NCBI RefSeq assembly: GCF_001651035.1
Contig: NZ_LXRG01000173.1
Location: 124,001 to 188,000 of the forward strand
From: Halomonas sp. ALS9
GTDB lineage: Bacteria > Pseudomonadota > Gammaproteobacteria > Pseudomonadales > Halomonadaceae
Length of the DNA: 64,000 nt
Reading direction: 5' to 3'
Shown here: positions 17,111 through 26,066 of the stretch, piece by piece
How positions within the stretch are numbered: the first letter of the stretch is position 1
How the letters are laid out: each line of letters opens with the position of its first letter
Made by a program: the position numbers and the translations under genes
Notes under the pieces: model-generated
Database searches by the model: none
What the model saw: the letters and a program-made list of their open reading frames with translations, nothing else
What the model was told of the DNA's origin: nothing

Positions 17111-17542
17111 CTAAACGTTATGATTATCCCCGTTCACAAACGAATAGAGCAGAATATCAGATCGGTAGGCCCAACCCTGGCTTGCCCAGAACTTCTGAGC
17201 GGCTTTGTTCTCGGGAAGAATCATCAGGTGTGATTTCAGAATATCTTCACTTTTCAGCGCTTCCAGGCATAGGTTTACCAACTCTGTTGCTATGCCCATT
17301 CGACGATGGGAGTCCGCCACCGACAAATGCTGCACATAACCGCGTTTGCCGTCGTGGCCCGCCATGATCGTTCCCACCAGCTTGCCTTCTGCTTCTGCCA
17401 CAAAGCTCAGACCGGGGTTGCGCAGTAGGTATTTCTCGATGCCTTCTCGTGAATCGGCATCGCGCAGCCGCACGCCTTCACTTTCGCCCCACAAGGCAAT
17501 GGCAGCTTCATAGTCTTTGATAGTCATGGTGCGGTAGTGCAT
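17111..17542 (-). CDS. GNAT family N-acetyltransferase
   Basis: A 143-residue acetyltransferase of the YpeA/RimI-like group. The acetyl-CoA pyrophosphate loop is SHRRMGIATE, preceded by the strand YVQHLSVAD; motif B is NKAAQKFWASQGW. The start MHYRTMTIKDYEAAIALW is a typical GNAT N-terminus. The gene is the intact version of the broken copy at 12053. Substrate unknown. No operon partners: the next gene upstream is 57 nt away and unrelated. Confidence 0.88.
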   Translation of the reverse strand: MHYRTMTIKDYEAAIALWGESEGVRLRDADSREGIEKYLLRNPGLSFVAEAEGKLVGTIMAGHDGKRGYVQHLSVADSHRRMGIATELVNLCLEALKSEDILKSHLMILPENKAAQKFWASQGWAYRSDILLYSFVNGDNHNV

Positions 17543-17598
17543 CAGGTGGTTCTCACTGGGTGGGCGTTAGGTTAAACCGGAGTATCTAAGGCGGACTA

Positions 17599-18081
17599 TT
17601 ATCCTGAACGTTCACGCATAGCGCGAATATCGTCGATATCGACCGGCCGTGAGAGCACAGTCTTATAGCGGATCAAGTCTTCCTTCAACATCACAGGAAG
17701 CGCCAGACCCAGCAAAGTGACTGTTACATAGCGGTCAAACGCTATCTTCAGCGGCACCCAGGCTTGGCTGGCTACATCAAATATTTGCGCACCATCAGCG
17801 TTGCCAACCTCCACCTTGATGCCTTCATACTTGAACTGGACGTAGGTTAAATCCCAGCCCTCCTCGCAGTAGTGCTTGGCGGGCTTGGATATAAACGACT
17901 GGCCCGCCTGCACCACTTTTGGAAAATGCTCGCCAGGGACAAACAGATCAATATCGTTCAGTTCACGCTCAGCGCCATACCCCTTTGCGGCGAGTCCTCC
18001 GCAGATTTGAAAAGGGATATTGCTATCTCTCAGTACTTCTACTATCCATTTGGCTGCTAACTGATGCACAAATCCTCCCAC
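17599..18081 (-). CDS. Nucleotidyltransferase-fold protein
   Basis: A 160-residue protein with a minimal nucleotidyltransferase (pol-beta-like) motif: GGLAAKGYGAERELNDIDLFV, in which the GG and the D-x-D pair (NDIDLF) match the metal-binding pattern h-G-G/S...D-h-D. Such small proteins resemble the aminoglycoside nucleotidyltransferase or MNT/AbiEii group. No kinase or HEPN partner adjoins it. It lies 75 nt from the P-loop gene at 18157, same strand. The reaction is not assignable. Confidence 0.6.
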   Translation of the reverse strand: MGGFVHQLAAKWIVEVLRDSNIPFQICGGLAAKGYGAERELNDIDLFVPGEHFPKVVQAGQSFISKPAKHYCEEGWDLTYVQFKYEGIKVEVGNADGAQIFDVASQAWVPLKIAFDRYVTVTLLGLALPVMLKEDLIRYKTVLSRPVDIDDIRAMRERSG

Positions 18082-18156
18082 GTCTGCCGATCAAATCGCC
18101 CCCTATCGTTATTTGAGAGGCACCAGCTGATTATGAAAAAGTATCTGTTAGTGCTT

Positions 18157-18810
18157 TTATGTAATTTCAGGCTCGACAATCACTACGTTAAACCCCTCAG
18201 AGTCTGAGGGTGGTTCAAAATAGCTAGTCACCATTTTAAACACCTCTTCGGTATCGAAATGTGCCCGCCCAGGTTGCTGCTTCTGTCTTTCTTTCAGTTG
18301 CTTTAAGCAGCCTGCGTCACCAATCGTCAGGTAATAGAGCTCGTGAGGTATTTCGTCTTCTGTGTATATCCCCTTGAACCAGTCTCGCTGTTTTCGGGTA
18401 TTGCCGGGCATGTCTAAGACAACAGATGCCCCTGTCATAAGAACCTGCTTAACGTGCTCTCTTAGTATTGGCTTAAGGCGCGAAGAGTAGTTGAGGTAGT
18501 CGTTAAAATTCTCGATTTCTCCAGGGTAAAGGGCCTCTAACCATGCATCTTCTGAAATAAGTACAGCTCCTCGCTCTTGAGCGATTTTTACTGATAGGGT
18601 GCTTTTCCCGGCCCCCATCTTTCCGCAGAAAAACAGGAGTGTTCCGTAGTGATTCAACGCCCTTCTCCTTTCTGTTAAACGCAGCGTGCGTGTCAGCCAT
18701 TTTATATGGATTTTACGCTCTTCAAGATTGGATTGATGAAGCGAGTGAATAATCTTACTTTCACGGCTATCAATTATCTCTAAAGCTCTTGTAGGCATGC
18801 CATATATCAA
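18157..18810 (-). CDS. P-loop NTPase, AAA/kinase-like
   Basis: A protein of about 217 residues with a clear Walker A motif, FCGKMGAGKST, then ISEDAW and VVLDMPGNTRKQRDWF, which resemble the substrate-side Asp of small-molecule kinases such as chloramphenicol phosphotransferase or zeta toxin. The AT content is higher and codon use differs from neighbours, suggesting transfer. The start is uncertain: ATG at 18810 or 18798, and the first 50 residues carry no motif. No antitoxin-like partner is adjacent. The 270 bp to the next gene holds nothing I can identify. Confidence 0.65.
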   Translation of the reverse strand: MIYGMPTRALEIIDSRESKIIHSLHQSNLEERKIHIKWLTRTLRLTERRRALNHYGTLLFFCGKMGAGKSTLSVKIAQERGAVLISEDAWLEALYPGEIENFNDYLNYSSRLKPILREHVKQVLMTGASVVLDMPGNTRKQRDWFKGIYTEDEIPHELYYLTIGDAGCLKQLKERQKQQPGRAHFDTEEVFKMVTSYFEPPSDSEGFNVVIVEPEIT

Positions 18811-19082
18811 CTGCCCTTTTAGCTCTTAAGCATCTGAATCTTCTCGCTAAAAGAAAATCAAGCTTCAACTCTGGATGCTGCTTGGCTGCATCGCTTAGCG
18901 GCTTTTTGCGTGAGTGAATTAGATGGCATAGCCACTTGGTGGCAATTGCGGTGGGTGTGCGGAAGCGTTAACTGACGACTATGTTCTTGAAAGTGATCGC
19001 TTCATCCGCTGCGGCAATCTACATTGCACCTATACGGCCAAGGCCCTGATAACTGAAGAAGCCAACTGGTGGAGATAACAAG

Positions 19083-20138
19083 ATGAAAGATACTGGCCGC
19101 ATGAAATACTTGTTTGTTTTCTCAGTAGTTTTGGTAGGTAGCGTCAGTGCTGATGATAGTTTGGCAGACGACCAAATTACCTTCGTATCCCAGGGAGGGG
19201 CGTACCAGGAAGCACAGACGGTCGCCATACTCGACCCAGTTGCCGAGGCGCTCGGCATCACCATTAATCAAGAGAGCGCCCCCAACGCCTGGCCGATGAT
19301 TAAAGTGCAAGGCACCACCGGCCAGGCGGTATGGGACGTGGTCGACACCCCACCATTGAACTGCGTGCGGGGCGGCAACCAGGGGCTGATCGCGGAACTC
19401 GACTTCAGCCAGATCCCCAACGCCGACTCAATGCCCGATGAATACAAGACGCCCTACTCCGTGGCCTATGAGTTCTATTCCAGCGTACTGGCCTACGACC
19501 CCGAGGCCTTCGATGGTAATCCGCCCCAAAGCTGGGAGGATTTCTGGAATGTCGAGGAGTTCCCCGGCAACCGTGCCCTACGTAACCATTCACTAGGGAC
19601 GCTTGAAGCCGCCCTAATGGCCGATGGGGTGCCGCGAGAAGAGCTTTACCCGCTGGACGTTGACCGTGCCTTCGCCAAGCTTGAGGAGATCAAACCGCAC
19701 ATCACCACCTGGTGGACGTCTGGTGGGCAGTCAGCGCAGCTGCTCTACGACGGCGAGGTCGACATGCTGATGATGTGGAATGGTCGCGTCAGCGCGATCA
19801 TTAATGAAGGCGCCAGCGCGGCGTTCACCTATAACGATGGTGTGCTGCAAAACACGCACCTGTGCATTATTGAAGGTGCGATCAATCAGGAAACGGCCGT
19901 CGAGTTTATCAACGCGGCGATTGCCCCCGAGTACCAAGCCAATCTGCCGCTACATATCGATTACGGCCCCGGCAACCCGGCTGCCTTCGATACGGGCAAA
20001 ATTCCCGATGAGCGTGCCAAGGAGCTACCAAGCTTTCCCGAAAATGCCGAGCGTCAGGTGTTGATGTCGTACGAATGGTGGGCCTCCTCTGCAGGAGAGG
20101 AAGCGGAGCGCCGTTGGCTGGAGTTCATGCAGCGATAA
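19083..20138 (+). CDS. ABC transporter periplasmic solute-binding protein (PotD/spermidine-like), orphan
   Basis: A 351-residue exported binding protein. The signal peptide is MKYLFVFSVVLVGSVSADD-type and the start at 19083 has GGAG 8 nt upstream. The mature part begins ITFVSQGGAYQEAQT, a typical start for type 2 binding proteins of the polyamine/PotD group, and includes GTTGQAVWDVVDTPP and LYDGEVDMLMMWNGR. No permease or ATPase gene is next to it; the following gene encodes a secondary symporter. It may serve a distant transporter. Ligand not deducible, polyamine-like compounds are plausible. Confidence 0.83.
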   Translation: MKDTGRMKYLFVFSVVLVGSVSADDSLADDQITFVSQGGAYQEAQTVAILDPVAEALGITINQESAPNAWPMIKVQGTTGQAVWDVVDTPPLNCVRGGNQGLIAELDFSQIPNADSMPDEYKTPYSVAYEFYSSVLAYDPEAFDGNPPQSWEDFWNVEEFPGNRALRNHSLGTLEAALMADGVPREELYPLDVDRAFAKLEEIKPHITTWWTSGGQSAQLLYDGEVDMLMMWNGRVSAIINEGASAAFTYNDGVLQNTHLCIIEGAINQETAVEFINAAIAPEYQANLPLHIDYGPGNPAAFDTGKIPDERAKELPSFPENAERQVLMSYEWWASSAGEEAERRWLEFMQR

Positions 20139-20412
20139 AAGTGTCGTTGCGGTATGTCCTTGCCAGCCAGGCACTGAACTGATCAGGAAATAGGCGGCTG
20201 TATACCACCGATGATCATGGATTTGGAAATATGCCTAAAATCGTCTTCGCCTCATGTAGCTGTTCAACCTAAAAAATTTTGCTTTCCTCGCAAAAATGTC
20301 CATATGCTCAATCTAGTCACTCGAATTAGTCATATAAAAAAATACGCGATGATTTTCAGAATTGACGCCGAACCTCACCAATATCTCACCTAACTAGGCG
20401 GAGTAAGAGACT

Positions 20413-21849
20413 ATGGCTTTTATCGAAAATTTCTTTGGTGTACTGGAAGACCTAACCTGGGGATGGGCACTGATACCCCTGCTGGTCGTCTTTGGGCTGT
20501 TCATTACCTTAATGACCGGATTTGTTCAATTTAGGTTCTTCACGCGTATGTTCCGCGTTCTGTCAGCTAAAAGTGAGTCGTCTGACCCAAATAGTGTGAG
20601 CGCCCGCGCTGCCTTGATGCTCTCTGTGGGTGGGCGTGTGGGCGGCGGCAATATTGCGGGGGTTGCTGTGGCGATTACCCTCGGTGGCCCAGGGGCGGTG
20701 TTCTGGATGTGGGCGATTGCCTTGGTGGGCATGGCCACAAGCTTGGTGGAATCTTCACTCGCGCAGCTTTTTAAACGCCGCCAGGCCGATGGCACCTTCA
20801 GAGGCGGCCCCGCCAATTCGATTATTTACGGCTTAGGTGCTGAGTACAAATGGCTCGCGGTCTTTTATGCAGTGTGTTTGCTGGCTGCTTTTGGCCTTGG
20901 TTTTAATGCTTTTCAGGGCAATACCGTGGCGGGGTCAATCGAGAGCAGCCTGGGCGTCAGCCGCTATGTCACCGGTACGCTGCTGGCCGGTGCAACAGGC
21001 TTGATCGTGTTTGGTGGCATTCGACGCATTGCCAAGGTTTCCGAAGCGGTGGTGCCGATTATGGCAATGGGTTACATCCTGATGGCACTGATCATCATTG
21101 TGATGAACATCACTGAAATTCCCGGCGTCATTGCCACTATTGTTGCTAATGCGTTTGGTTTCGAGGAAGCGGTAGGCGGTGGTATGGGGGCTGCGATTGC
21201 GCAGGGTATTCGGCGCGGGCTGTTTTCTAACGAAGCCGGCCTGGGGTCAGCGCCAAACGTTGCCGCTGCCGCTGATGTGCGTCACCCCATTAGCCAAGGA
21301 ATCACGCAATCGTTCTCAGTCTTTATCGATACCATGCTTATCTGCTCATGCACGGCGTTTGTGATTCTGCTGGGAGGTGTTTATATCCCTGGCGCCAGCG
21401 ATATCGACGGTGTTGTGCTAACACAACAGTCATTGGCCTATCATCTGGGTGATTGGACGCAGTATCTGCTGTCTTTGATGGTGCTGCTGTTTTCGTTCAG
21501 CTCGATCATCTATAACTACTACCTTGGCGAAAATGCCGTGGCCGTGATGACCGAAAACCCGATGGCCATTCAAGTGCTGCGCGTGGTGATTATCGGCATC
21601 GTTTTTCTGGGCGCCATTGCGCCAGGGGCAACATCGGTGTTCTTCTTCTCAGACCCGATGATGGGGCTACTGGCCTTAGTTAACCTGGTGGCCATTATGA
21701 TGCTGCTACCCACGTGCCTACGCCTGCTGAAGGATTTTCGCGAGCAGCTTGCTCAAGGTATTAAACGCCCGGTGTTTGATTCCAATAAATTCAATGACCT
21801 GGATATCGATCACACGGCCTGGTCAGAATATAGCGATGAGCAACGCTAA
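20413..21849 (+). CDS. Alanine/glycine:cation symporter (AGCS family)
   Basis: A 478-residue sodium- or proton-coupled amino-acid symporter of the inner membrane. The AGCS hallmarks are visible: VGGGNIAGVAVAITLGGPGAVFW in helix 2/3, GGPANSIIYGL and RRGLFSNEAGLGSAPNVAAAA, the conserved substrate/sodium region, with about 11 helices. It follows the orphan binding protein by 274 bp, which contains no gene, only an AT-rich segment (20255-20350) likely to hold its promoter. A hairpin terminator follows at 21926. Confidence 0.9.
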   Translation: MAFIENFFGVLEDLTWGWALIPLLVVFGLFITLMTGFVQFRFFTRMFRVLSAKSESSDPNSVSARAALMLSVGGRVGGGNIAGVAVAITLGGPGAVFWMWAIALVGMATSLVESSLAQLFKRRQADGTFRGGPANSIIYGLGAEYKWLAVFYAVCLLAAFGLGFNAFQGNTVAGSIESSLGVSRYVTGTLLAGATGLIVFGGIRRIAKVSEAVVPIMAMGYILMALIIIVMNITEIPGVIATIVANAFGFEEAVGGGMGAAIAQGIRRGLFSNEAGLGSAPNVAAAADVRHPISQGITQSFSVFIDTMLICSCTAFVILLGGVYIPGASDIDGVVLTQQSLAYHLGDWTQYLLSLMVLLFSFSSIIYNYYLGENAVAVMTENPMAIQVLRVVIIGIVFLGAIAPGATSVFFFSDPMMGLLALVNLVAIMMLLPTCLRLLKDFREQLAQGIKRPVFDSNKFNDLDIDHTAWSEYSDEQR

Positions 21850-21925
21850 CCTATTTAACCTATCAAACCTATGTTGCTAGACACTGTTCACTAACGCATC
21901 AGGCCCACGTTAAATGTTTGATCGG

Positions 21926-21960
21926 CATCCCCGTTCACATCAGTGCTCGGGGATGTTTCT
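21926..21960 (+). terminator. Probable terminator after the AGCS symporter gene
   Basis: CATCCCCG (21926-21933) pairs with CGGGGATG (21948-21955) across a 14-nt loop, and a TTTCT run follows. It sits 77 nt after the stop and before the AraC-type gene. The short T tract makes it moderate. Confidence 0.55.
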
Positions 21961-22098
21961 ATCTCATGGCTCAACGTCGCCGCTCTCTCTCTTCACCAAA
22001 ACTCCATGCATACCCCACTGCCGATTAGCAATTATGTACAAGCATAAACAGGCGGGGCTGGCATAAGCTAGGCGGTGTGACTAATCAGGAGAGGCGGC

Positions 22099-22929
22099 AT
22101 GAGTAACGCAAGCCGGTTTCAATTCATCAAGAGCCAGCATGTGCCCACGTTAACGGTGCTTCATGCCGCTATTGAGGACTTCAGCTACGACCGCCACGCC
22201 CACGAGGAGTATGCCTTCGGCGTCACGCTGGCGGGGCGTCAAGATTTCTTCAGCGGGGGGCAGTTTCACCGCAGCCCACCAGGCAACGTAATCCTGTTCA
22301 ACCCAGAAGAGGTTCACGACGGCCAACCGGGCGGAGAGCGCTCACTGGATTACCTGATGGTATATGCGCATCCCGAGCAGGTTAATGCCCTGTTTGCTGA
22401 TGCCCTGGGGCACGAGAACACGGCTGACTTTCGCTCAAATAACACCCTTATTCAGGACGTTCATCTACGCAATGCCATTTTGGAACTGGCGCGCTTAGTT
22501 ACTTCTCACTCTGGTAGCTGTATCGATCAGGAGAACGCGCTTTATCAGGTGATCGAGCGCACTGTGCAACTCGGTGGGGTTTCTCAACCCAACCTGATTT
22601 CCACTCGGCCCGATTCGCTGCTGGGCTTGGCGAAAGAGTATATCCACGCCCACCTGGATTCGGATATCTCCCTTGATGATATCAGCCAAGCTGCGCATAT
22701 CTCCAAGTACCACTTCTTACGCCTGTTTCGTCAGCATTACGGCATTACGCCGCATCAGTATGTGATTAATTGCCGAATCAATGCGGCCCGTGCGGCGCTG
22801 GACCTAGGCGCTTCACTGACGGAAGTCGCTTTGCGCTATGGGTTTGCCGATCTTAGCCATTTCAATCGCCGCTTTAAGCGCATTTACGGCATGACGCCCC
22901 ATCAGTACCAGCGCGATATCGCGCGCTAG
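22099..22929 (+). CDS. AraC-family transcriptional regulator
   Basis: A 276-residue regulator. The N-terminal cupin-like ligand domain holds HAHEEYAFGVTLAGRQDF and ILFNPEEVHDGQPGG, typical of AraC_binding domains of amino-acid exporter regulators. The C-terminal part has two helix-turn-helices: ISLDDISQAAHISKYHFLRLF and SLTEVALRYGFADLSHFNRRF, followed by GMTPHQY. It precedes a LysE exporter by 49 nt on the same strand; such AraC-LysE pairs are common, so it likely activates the exporter in response to its substrate. Start has AGGAG upstream. Confidence 0.9.
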   Translation: MSNASRFQFIKSQHVPTLTVLHAAIEDFSYDRHAHEEYAFGVTLAGRQDFFSGGQFHRSPPGNVILFNPEEVHDGQPGGERSLDYLMVYAHPEQVNALFADALGHENTADFRSNNTLIQDVHLRNAILELARLVTSHSGSCIDQENALYQVIERTVQLGGVSQPNLISTRPDSLLGLAKEYIHAHLDSDISLDDISQAAHISKYHFLRLFRQHYGITPHQYVINCRINAARAALDLGASLTEVALRYGFADLSHFNRRFKRIYGMTPHQYQRDIAR

Positions 22930-22932
22930 GTG

Positions 22933-22942
22933 CCCCCCCCCC
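22933..22942 (+). repeat. C10 homopolymer between the AraC and LysE genes
   Basis: Ten consecutive C directly after the AraC stop codon, within the 49-bp spacer before the LysE gene (ribosome site AGAGG further down). Such runs can vary in length by slippage and could alter the spacing of a small leader or RNA fold. It does not lie in a coding frame. Confidence 0.6.
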
Positions 22943-22978
22943 TCCTAACTCAAGAACAGTCAAAATAGAGGTTTCACC

Positions 22979-23593
22979 ATGTTAGCAATCGTCGCCTATG
23001 CCCTAGGCGCCATGTATTCGCCTGGGCCTGTGAATCTGCTTGGTTTGAACGTTGGCATTAATGGCCAGGCCCAAAAGTCGTTAGGCTTTTGCCTGGGAGT
23101 GGGTACTTCGATGCTGATCTACTTATTGTTATTGGGCTGGGTAGGAACTGCATGGATCAATGATGACGCAATGATCGTGGTGAGCGCCTTGGGCTGTGGC
23201 TATATTGTTTATCTCGCGAGCAAAATTGCCCGATCCAGTCTTGATATAAGCACGCCAGATAATGCCCCACGACTAGTCAATTATCGTGATGGGCTGGTCA
23301 TGCAGTTGCTTAATCCCAAGGCCATTGTCGCTACACTGCCGATTACCACACTGCAATTTCCTGCGGCGGGTATTGAGGGAGTTAGCTTAGTGGTTTGGGC
23401 ATTAGGACTGGCGGTGTTGGCCGCTGGCGCGCCCGGCAGTTATATCCTGATCGGCAGCTTGGTAGGCCAGCGTATTGAAAACGCCAACATCGTTAAGCGC
23501 TTCAATTGGGTAATGGCCGGGTTGCTGGTCGCCGTGGCACTTTCGATTGGCTATGAGCATGTGTGGGTGCCGCTCACTTCTATGGCTACCTAA
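22979..23593 (+). CDS. LysE-family translocator
   Basis: A 204-residue inner-membrane exporter with six helices. It has YSPGPVNLLGLNVGINGQ at its N-terminus, a variant of the LysE PGP motif, and VMQLLNPKAIVATLPITTLQFP, the NPK motif. Its partner is the AraC-type regulator just upstream, and both are probably one operon. Ribosome site AGAGG 7 nt upstream of ATG 22979. Substrate unknown. The convergent VOC gene begins 13 bp beyond its stop. Confidence 0.85.
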   Translation: MLAIVAYALGAMYSPGPVNLLGLNVGINGQAQKSLGFCLGVGTSMLIYLLLLGWVGTAWINDDAMIVVSALGCGYIVYLASKIARSSLDISTPDNAPRLVNYRDGLVMQLLNPKAIVATLPITTLQFPAAGIEGVSLVVWALGLAVLAAGAPGSYILIGSLVGQRIENANIVKRFNWVMAGLLVAVALSIGYEHVWVPLTSMAT

Positions 23594-23606
23594 CCTGGTT
23601 GCTTGA

Positions 23607-23966
23607 TTAGGGTCGTAACTCCGACCAAACCGCAAACTCGTTGCCACTGGGCTCCTGAAAATGAAAACGGCAGCCACCAGGAAACTCGAAAATGGGCCGA
23701 ATGACCTCGCCGCCGCTCTTTTCAACCTTGTTGAGCGTTGCGCCAATGTCAGCACTATAGAAAACCAGCAGTGCACCGCCTTTTGAGGTTTGGTTACAGG
23801 TATCCGCTTGGTAGAAGCCTCCATCCAACCCCTGATTTGAAAACGCGGTGTATTCCGGGCCGTAATCGACAAACTCCCAACCAAACGCCGCCGAGAAAAA
23901 AGCCTTTGTTGCGGCTAAATCTTTCGCGGCGAATTCGACGTAGTTGAGCTTTTCATGCTGGTTCAT
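23607..23966 (-). CDS. VOC-family (glyoxalase/bleomycin-resistance fold) protein
   Basis: A 119-residue single VOC module: KLNYVEFAAKDLAATKAFFSAAFGW as the first beta-alpha-beta unit and GGCRFHFQEPSGNEFAVWS as the last, with His/Glu metal-ligand positions (E11 region and E112 region). Dimers of such proteins bind a metal and act on small molecules, or sequester drugs. The FQEPSGNEFAVW ending is the standard VOC signature. No operon partner; substrate unknown. Confidence 0.87.
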   Translation of the reverse strand: MNQHEKLNYVEFAAKDLAATKAFFSAAFGWEFVDYGPEYTAFSNQGLDGGFYQADTCNQTSKGGALLVFYSADIGATLNKVEKSGGEVIRPIFEFPGGCRFHFQEPSGNEFAVWSELRP

Positions 23967-24011
23967 CGCCAGGCTCCTTAGTTGTTTTTCTTCAGACGAC
24001 AGATGCGTTAT

Positions 24012-24332
24012 CTATTGGCCGAAGCCGATGCCTAAACGTAGTGCTTGCAGACCATCGAATTCGACACTTACTTCGTCAGAGAAAAGGGGGTGGCCCTGCA
24101 CTATCAAATCCAGCGTCGCCTGAGAGCCGCGATAAGTGACCGTTACCGCTATTTCTGCAGAAGTGCTGACGGGAGCCAGTAGCTCATACTCAATGTTATC
24201 CACGCTGACTGCAGAGAGGCCACGGTCATCCAACTGCTGCTGAACTTCCCGTTCAACGACAACGCCATAATAGAAGTAGATTCCTGCATAGCCAAGCGCT
24301 ACCAGTACGATTAGTGAAAAGAGCTTTCCCAT
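24012..24332 (-). CDS. Small membrane-anchored hypothetical protein
   Basis: A 106-residue protein with one N-terminal hydrophobic helix (LFSLIVLVALGYAGIYFYYGVVV) and an otherwise polar, beta-rich remainder that would face the periplasm. The start lacks a lipobox, so it is an uncleaved anchor. I do not recognise the family. The C-terminal part VTYRGSQATLDLIVQGHPLF and DEVSVEFDGLQAL resembles LEA-type/immunoglobulin-like folds in pattern only. It is followed by the VOC gene on the same strand; a functional link is not evident. Confidence 0.65.
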   Translation of the reverse strand: MGKLFSLIVLVALGYAGIYFYYGVVVEREVQQQLDDRGLSAVSVDNIEYELLAPVSTSAEIAVTVTYRGSQATLDLIVQGHPLFSDEVSVEFDGLQALRLGIGFGQ

Positions 24333-24422
24333 TGTTTCTCTCTGTTTTATAAAATATTGGATGGTTGCTGCCTGCAGTAAATATGCTTGTATCGCGCGCC
24401 TAAGCGTATGCTATGGGTAAGA

Positions 24423-25229
24423 TCAGCCGACAGTACGAGCCGTGATAATGCCTGGGGCGACGGGAGCACACAAGCGAGACTCCACATCCTCTACCCTGCC
24501 ACTTAGCGTTCTTTGATGGATGCTGCATAGCACTAGGCTAGGCTTTGCACCATTAGCAGCAATGGTTAGCTCACCATCTGCACTCCAACCGCCACTTTTG
24601 CCGCAGGTTTGCCAGCCGCCTGTGCTGGAGATGTGATTAGCAAGCAGCACTGGGAACTGATGGTGCTTCGCCATTGAAGCGAGTAGATTCGCATCGGCCT
24701 CATACCCTGTTTCAGAGATTAGCGCGCTGGCAATATAAACGTCCGCTAGCTGGTCGGCAGCCATTTCTGCATGGGCAGGATTGGCAAAGTCTGCGCAGAT
24801 CGCCAAGGCGATTCGAATGCCATTAACCGTGAATAGATAACTCTCGCTGCCTGTCGAACAGTAAACGTCTTCTCCTTCGTGCAAGTACTGCTTTGCATAA
24901 AAATCTCGCTCGCCGTTGGGGTAGCAGATAACAGCTCCTATCTGCGGTTTTCTGCCTTCGCTAACGAGCGGGCAGCCCACTATAACGACTATATTACCCG
25001 CCGCTGCGGCATCGGAAAGCGTGCTGAATACCTCTGAATCTTTCGGCATCGCTAGCTGTTCTAACAGCTCAAGCTCGTAGCCGGCTAGCGAAAGCTCAGG
25101 AAAAACGACCACATCGGCGGCTAGTGCAGCGGCGTGCTCAATGTAAGCAATGTGCGTTTCAAGGTTCTCCGACACGGCGCCTTTTACAACGGGCAACTGA
25201 GCGAGCGCGATGGTGGTGTCTATTTTCAT
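24423..25229 (-). CDS. Carbon-nitrogen hydrolase (nitrilase superfamily amidase)
   Basis: A 268-residue cytoplasmic amidase-like enzyme. The catalytic triad is visible: Glu45 in VFPELSLAGYE, Lys113 in FYAKQYLHEGE and Cys145 in LAICADFANP. The order and spacing match the nitrilase superfamily. The substrate is unknown; length and the AICAD motif fit aliphatic amidase, carbamoylputrescine amidase or Nit-like branches. It is 59 bp downstream of a LysE exporter on the same strand, so the two may be co-transcribed. Confidence 0.88.
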   Translation of the reverse strand: MKIDTTIALAQLPVVKGAVSENLETHIAYIEHAAALAADVVVFPELSLAGYELELLEQLAMPKDSEVFSTLSDAAAAGNIVVIVGCPLVSEGRKPQIGAVICYPNGERDFYAKQYLHEGEDVYCSTGSESYLFTVNGIRIALAICADFANPAHAEMAADQLADVYIASALISETGYEADANLLASMAKHHQFPVLLANHISSTGGWQTCGKSGGWSADGELTIAANGAKPSLVLCSIHQRTLSGRVEDVESRLCAPVAPGIITARTVG

Positions 25230-25288
25230 TCGAGCCTCATATAAGCAAATGTGCCCTGAGTATTTACGCGATTACTCTTACAACGCAT

Positions 25289-25909
25289 TCACTCTTTTTT
25301 AGCGAGCATTAGACCTACCCCTGCGCTGGCTAATAGACCAGCGCAAACACGGTTGAATAAACGCCGCATGGAGGGGCGTGAAAACCAGTGACTTAAAAAG
25401 CTGCCTGCGTAGGCATACCCAGCAATTGCTACCCACTCCAACAGCAAAAACAGCACACCTAATACTAAAAATTGCTGCCCTACATTACCGCTTGGTTCCA
25501 CAAACTGCGGCAGGAATGCGGTAAAAATTAGAATGGCTTTGGGATTACCTGCGGCAAGTAGGAACTCTTGTCGCGCCAGCTCAAAAAGGTTCTGGGGCTT
25601 AGCGCCAGCGTCATCCTGTTCAGAGGTATCGGCCCCCCACAATTGATATGCCAGCCATAACAAGTAGAGACCACCGATAACCTTAATGACTAGGAATACT
25701 TTTTCAGAGGTGTAAAGCAATGTCGCCAAGCCGGTCGCTGCCAGCGTAATCATGCCTACGAAGGCTATTAGCCGCCCAATACCCGCTAAACAAGCTGTTC
25801 GAATGCCATAGCGTTTAGCATTGGTTAATGAAAGCAGGTTATTAGGGCCAGGCGCCATATTGAGGGCGAAGCAGGCAGGTATAAATAGCAGCAGCGTGGT
25901 TAGGTTCAT
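25289..25909 (-). CDS. LysE-family translocator
   Basis: A 206-residue exporter with six helices. N-terminal MAPGPNNLLSLTNAKRYG is the LysE PGP motif, and FLLAAGNPKAILIFTAFLPQFV is the NPK motif. It is distinct from the other two LysE proteins in the window, so these are not recent duplicates. It may be co-transcribed with the downstream nitrilase-family gene. Starts at ATG 25907-25909 with a GGAATG context, no strong ribosome site. Confidence 0.86.
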   Translation of the reverse strand: MNLTTLLLFIPACFALNMAPGPNNLLSLTNAKRYGIRTACLAGIGRLIAFVGMITLAATGLATLLYTSEKVFLVIKVIGGLYLLWLAYQLWGADTSEQDDAGAKPQNLFELARQEFLLAAGNPKAILIFTAFLPQFVEPSGNVGQQFLVLGVLFLLLEWVAIAGYAYAGSFLSHWFSRPSMRRLFNRVCAGLLASAGVGLMLAKKE

Positions 25910-26003
25910 AACAGCGCATTCCTATAAGCTCGCACAAGCATTCACAGTTATTTCAATCCCGATCTACCTAGGTTAGCCATTAATTAAGTTTTTTCTCAAC
26001 CTT

Positions 26004-26037
26004 AAAAAAAGAGCAGGCGCTGCTGGCCTGCTCTTTT
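26004..26037 (-). terminator. Intrinsic terminator of trpBA
   Basis: On the minus strand AAAGAGCAGGC pairs with GCCTGCTCTTT and a T tract (26010-26004) follows. It lies 30 nt after the trpA stop at 26067. The reverse orientation also has a short T run, so it may serve in both directions. Confidence 0.85.
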
Positions 26038-26066
26038 AACGTATCGTTCTTTTTACGGTGCTTGTA

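Noticed and set aside
18790..18975. Open minus-strand frame of about 60 codons upstream of the P-loop gene.
   Set aside because: No start codon or ribosome site and no motif; the frame overlaps the P-loop gene's 5' end in another frame.
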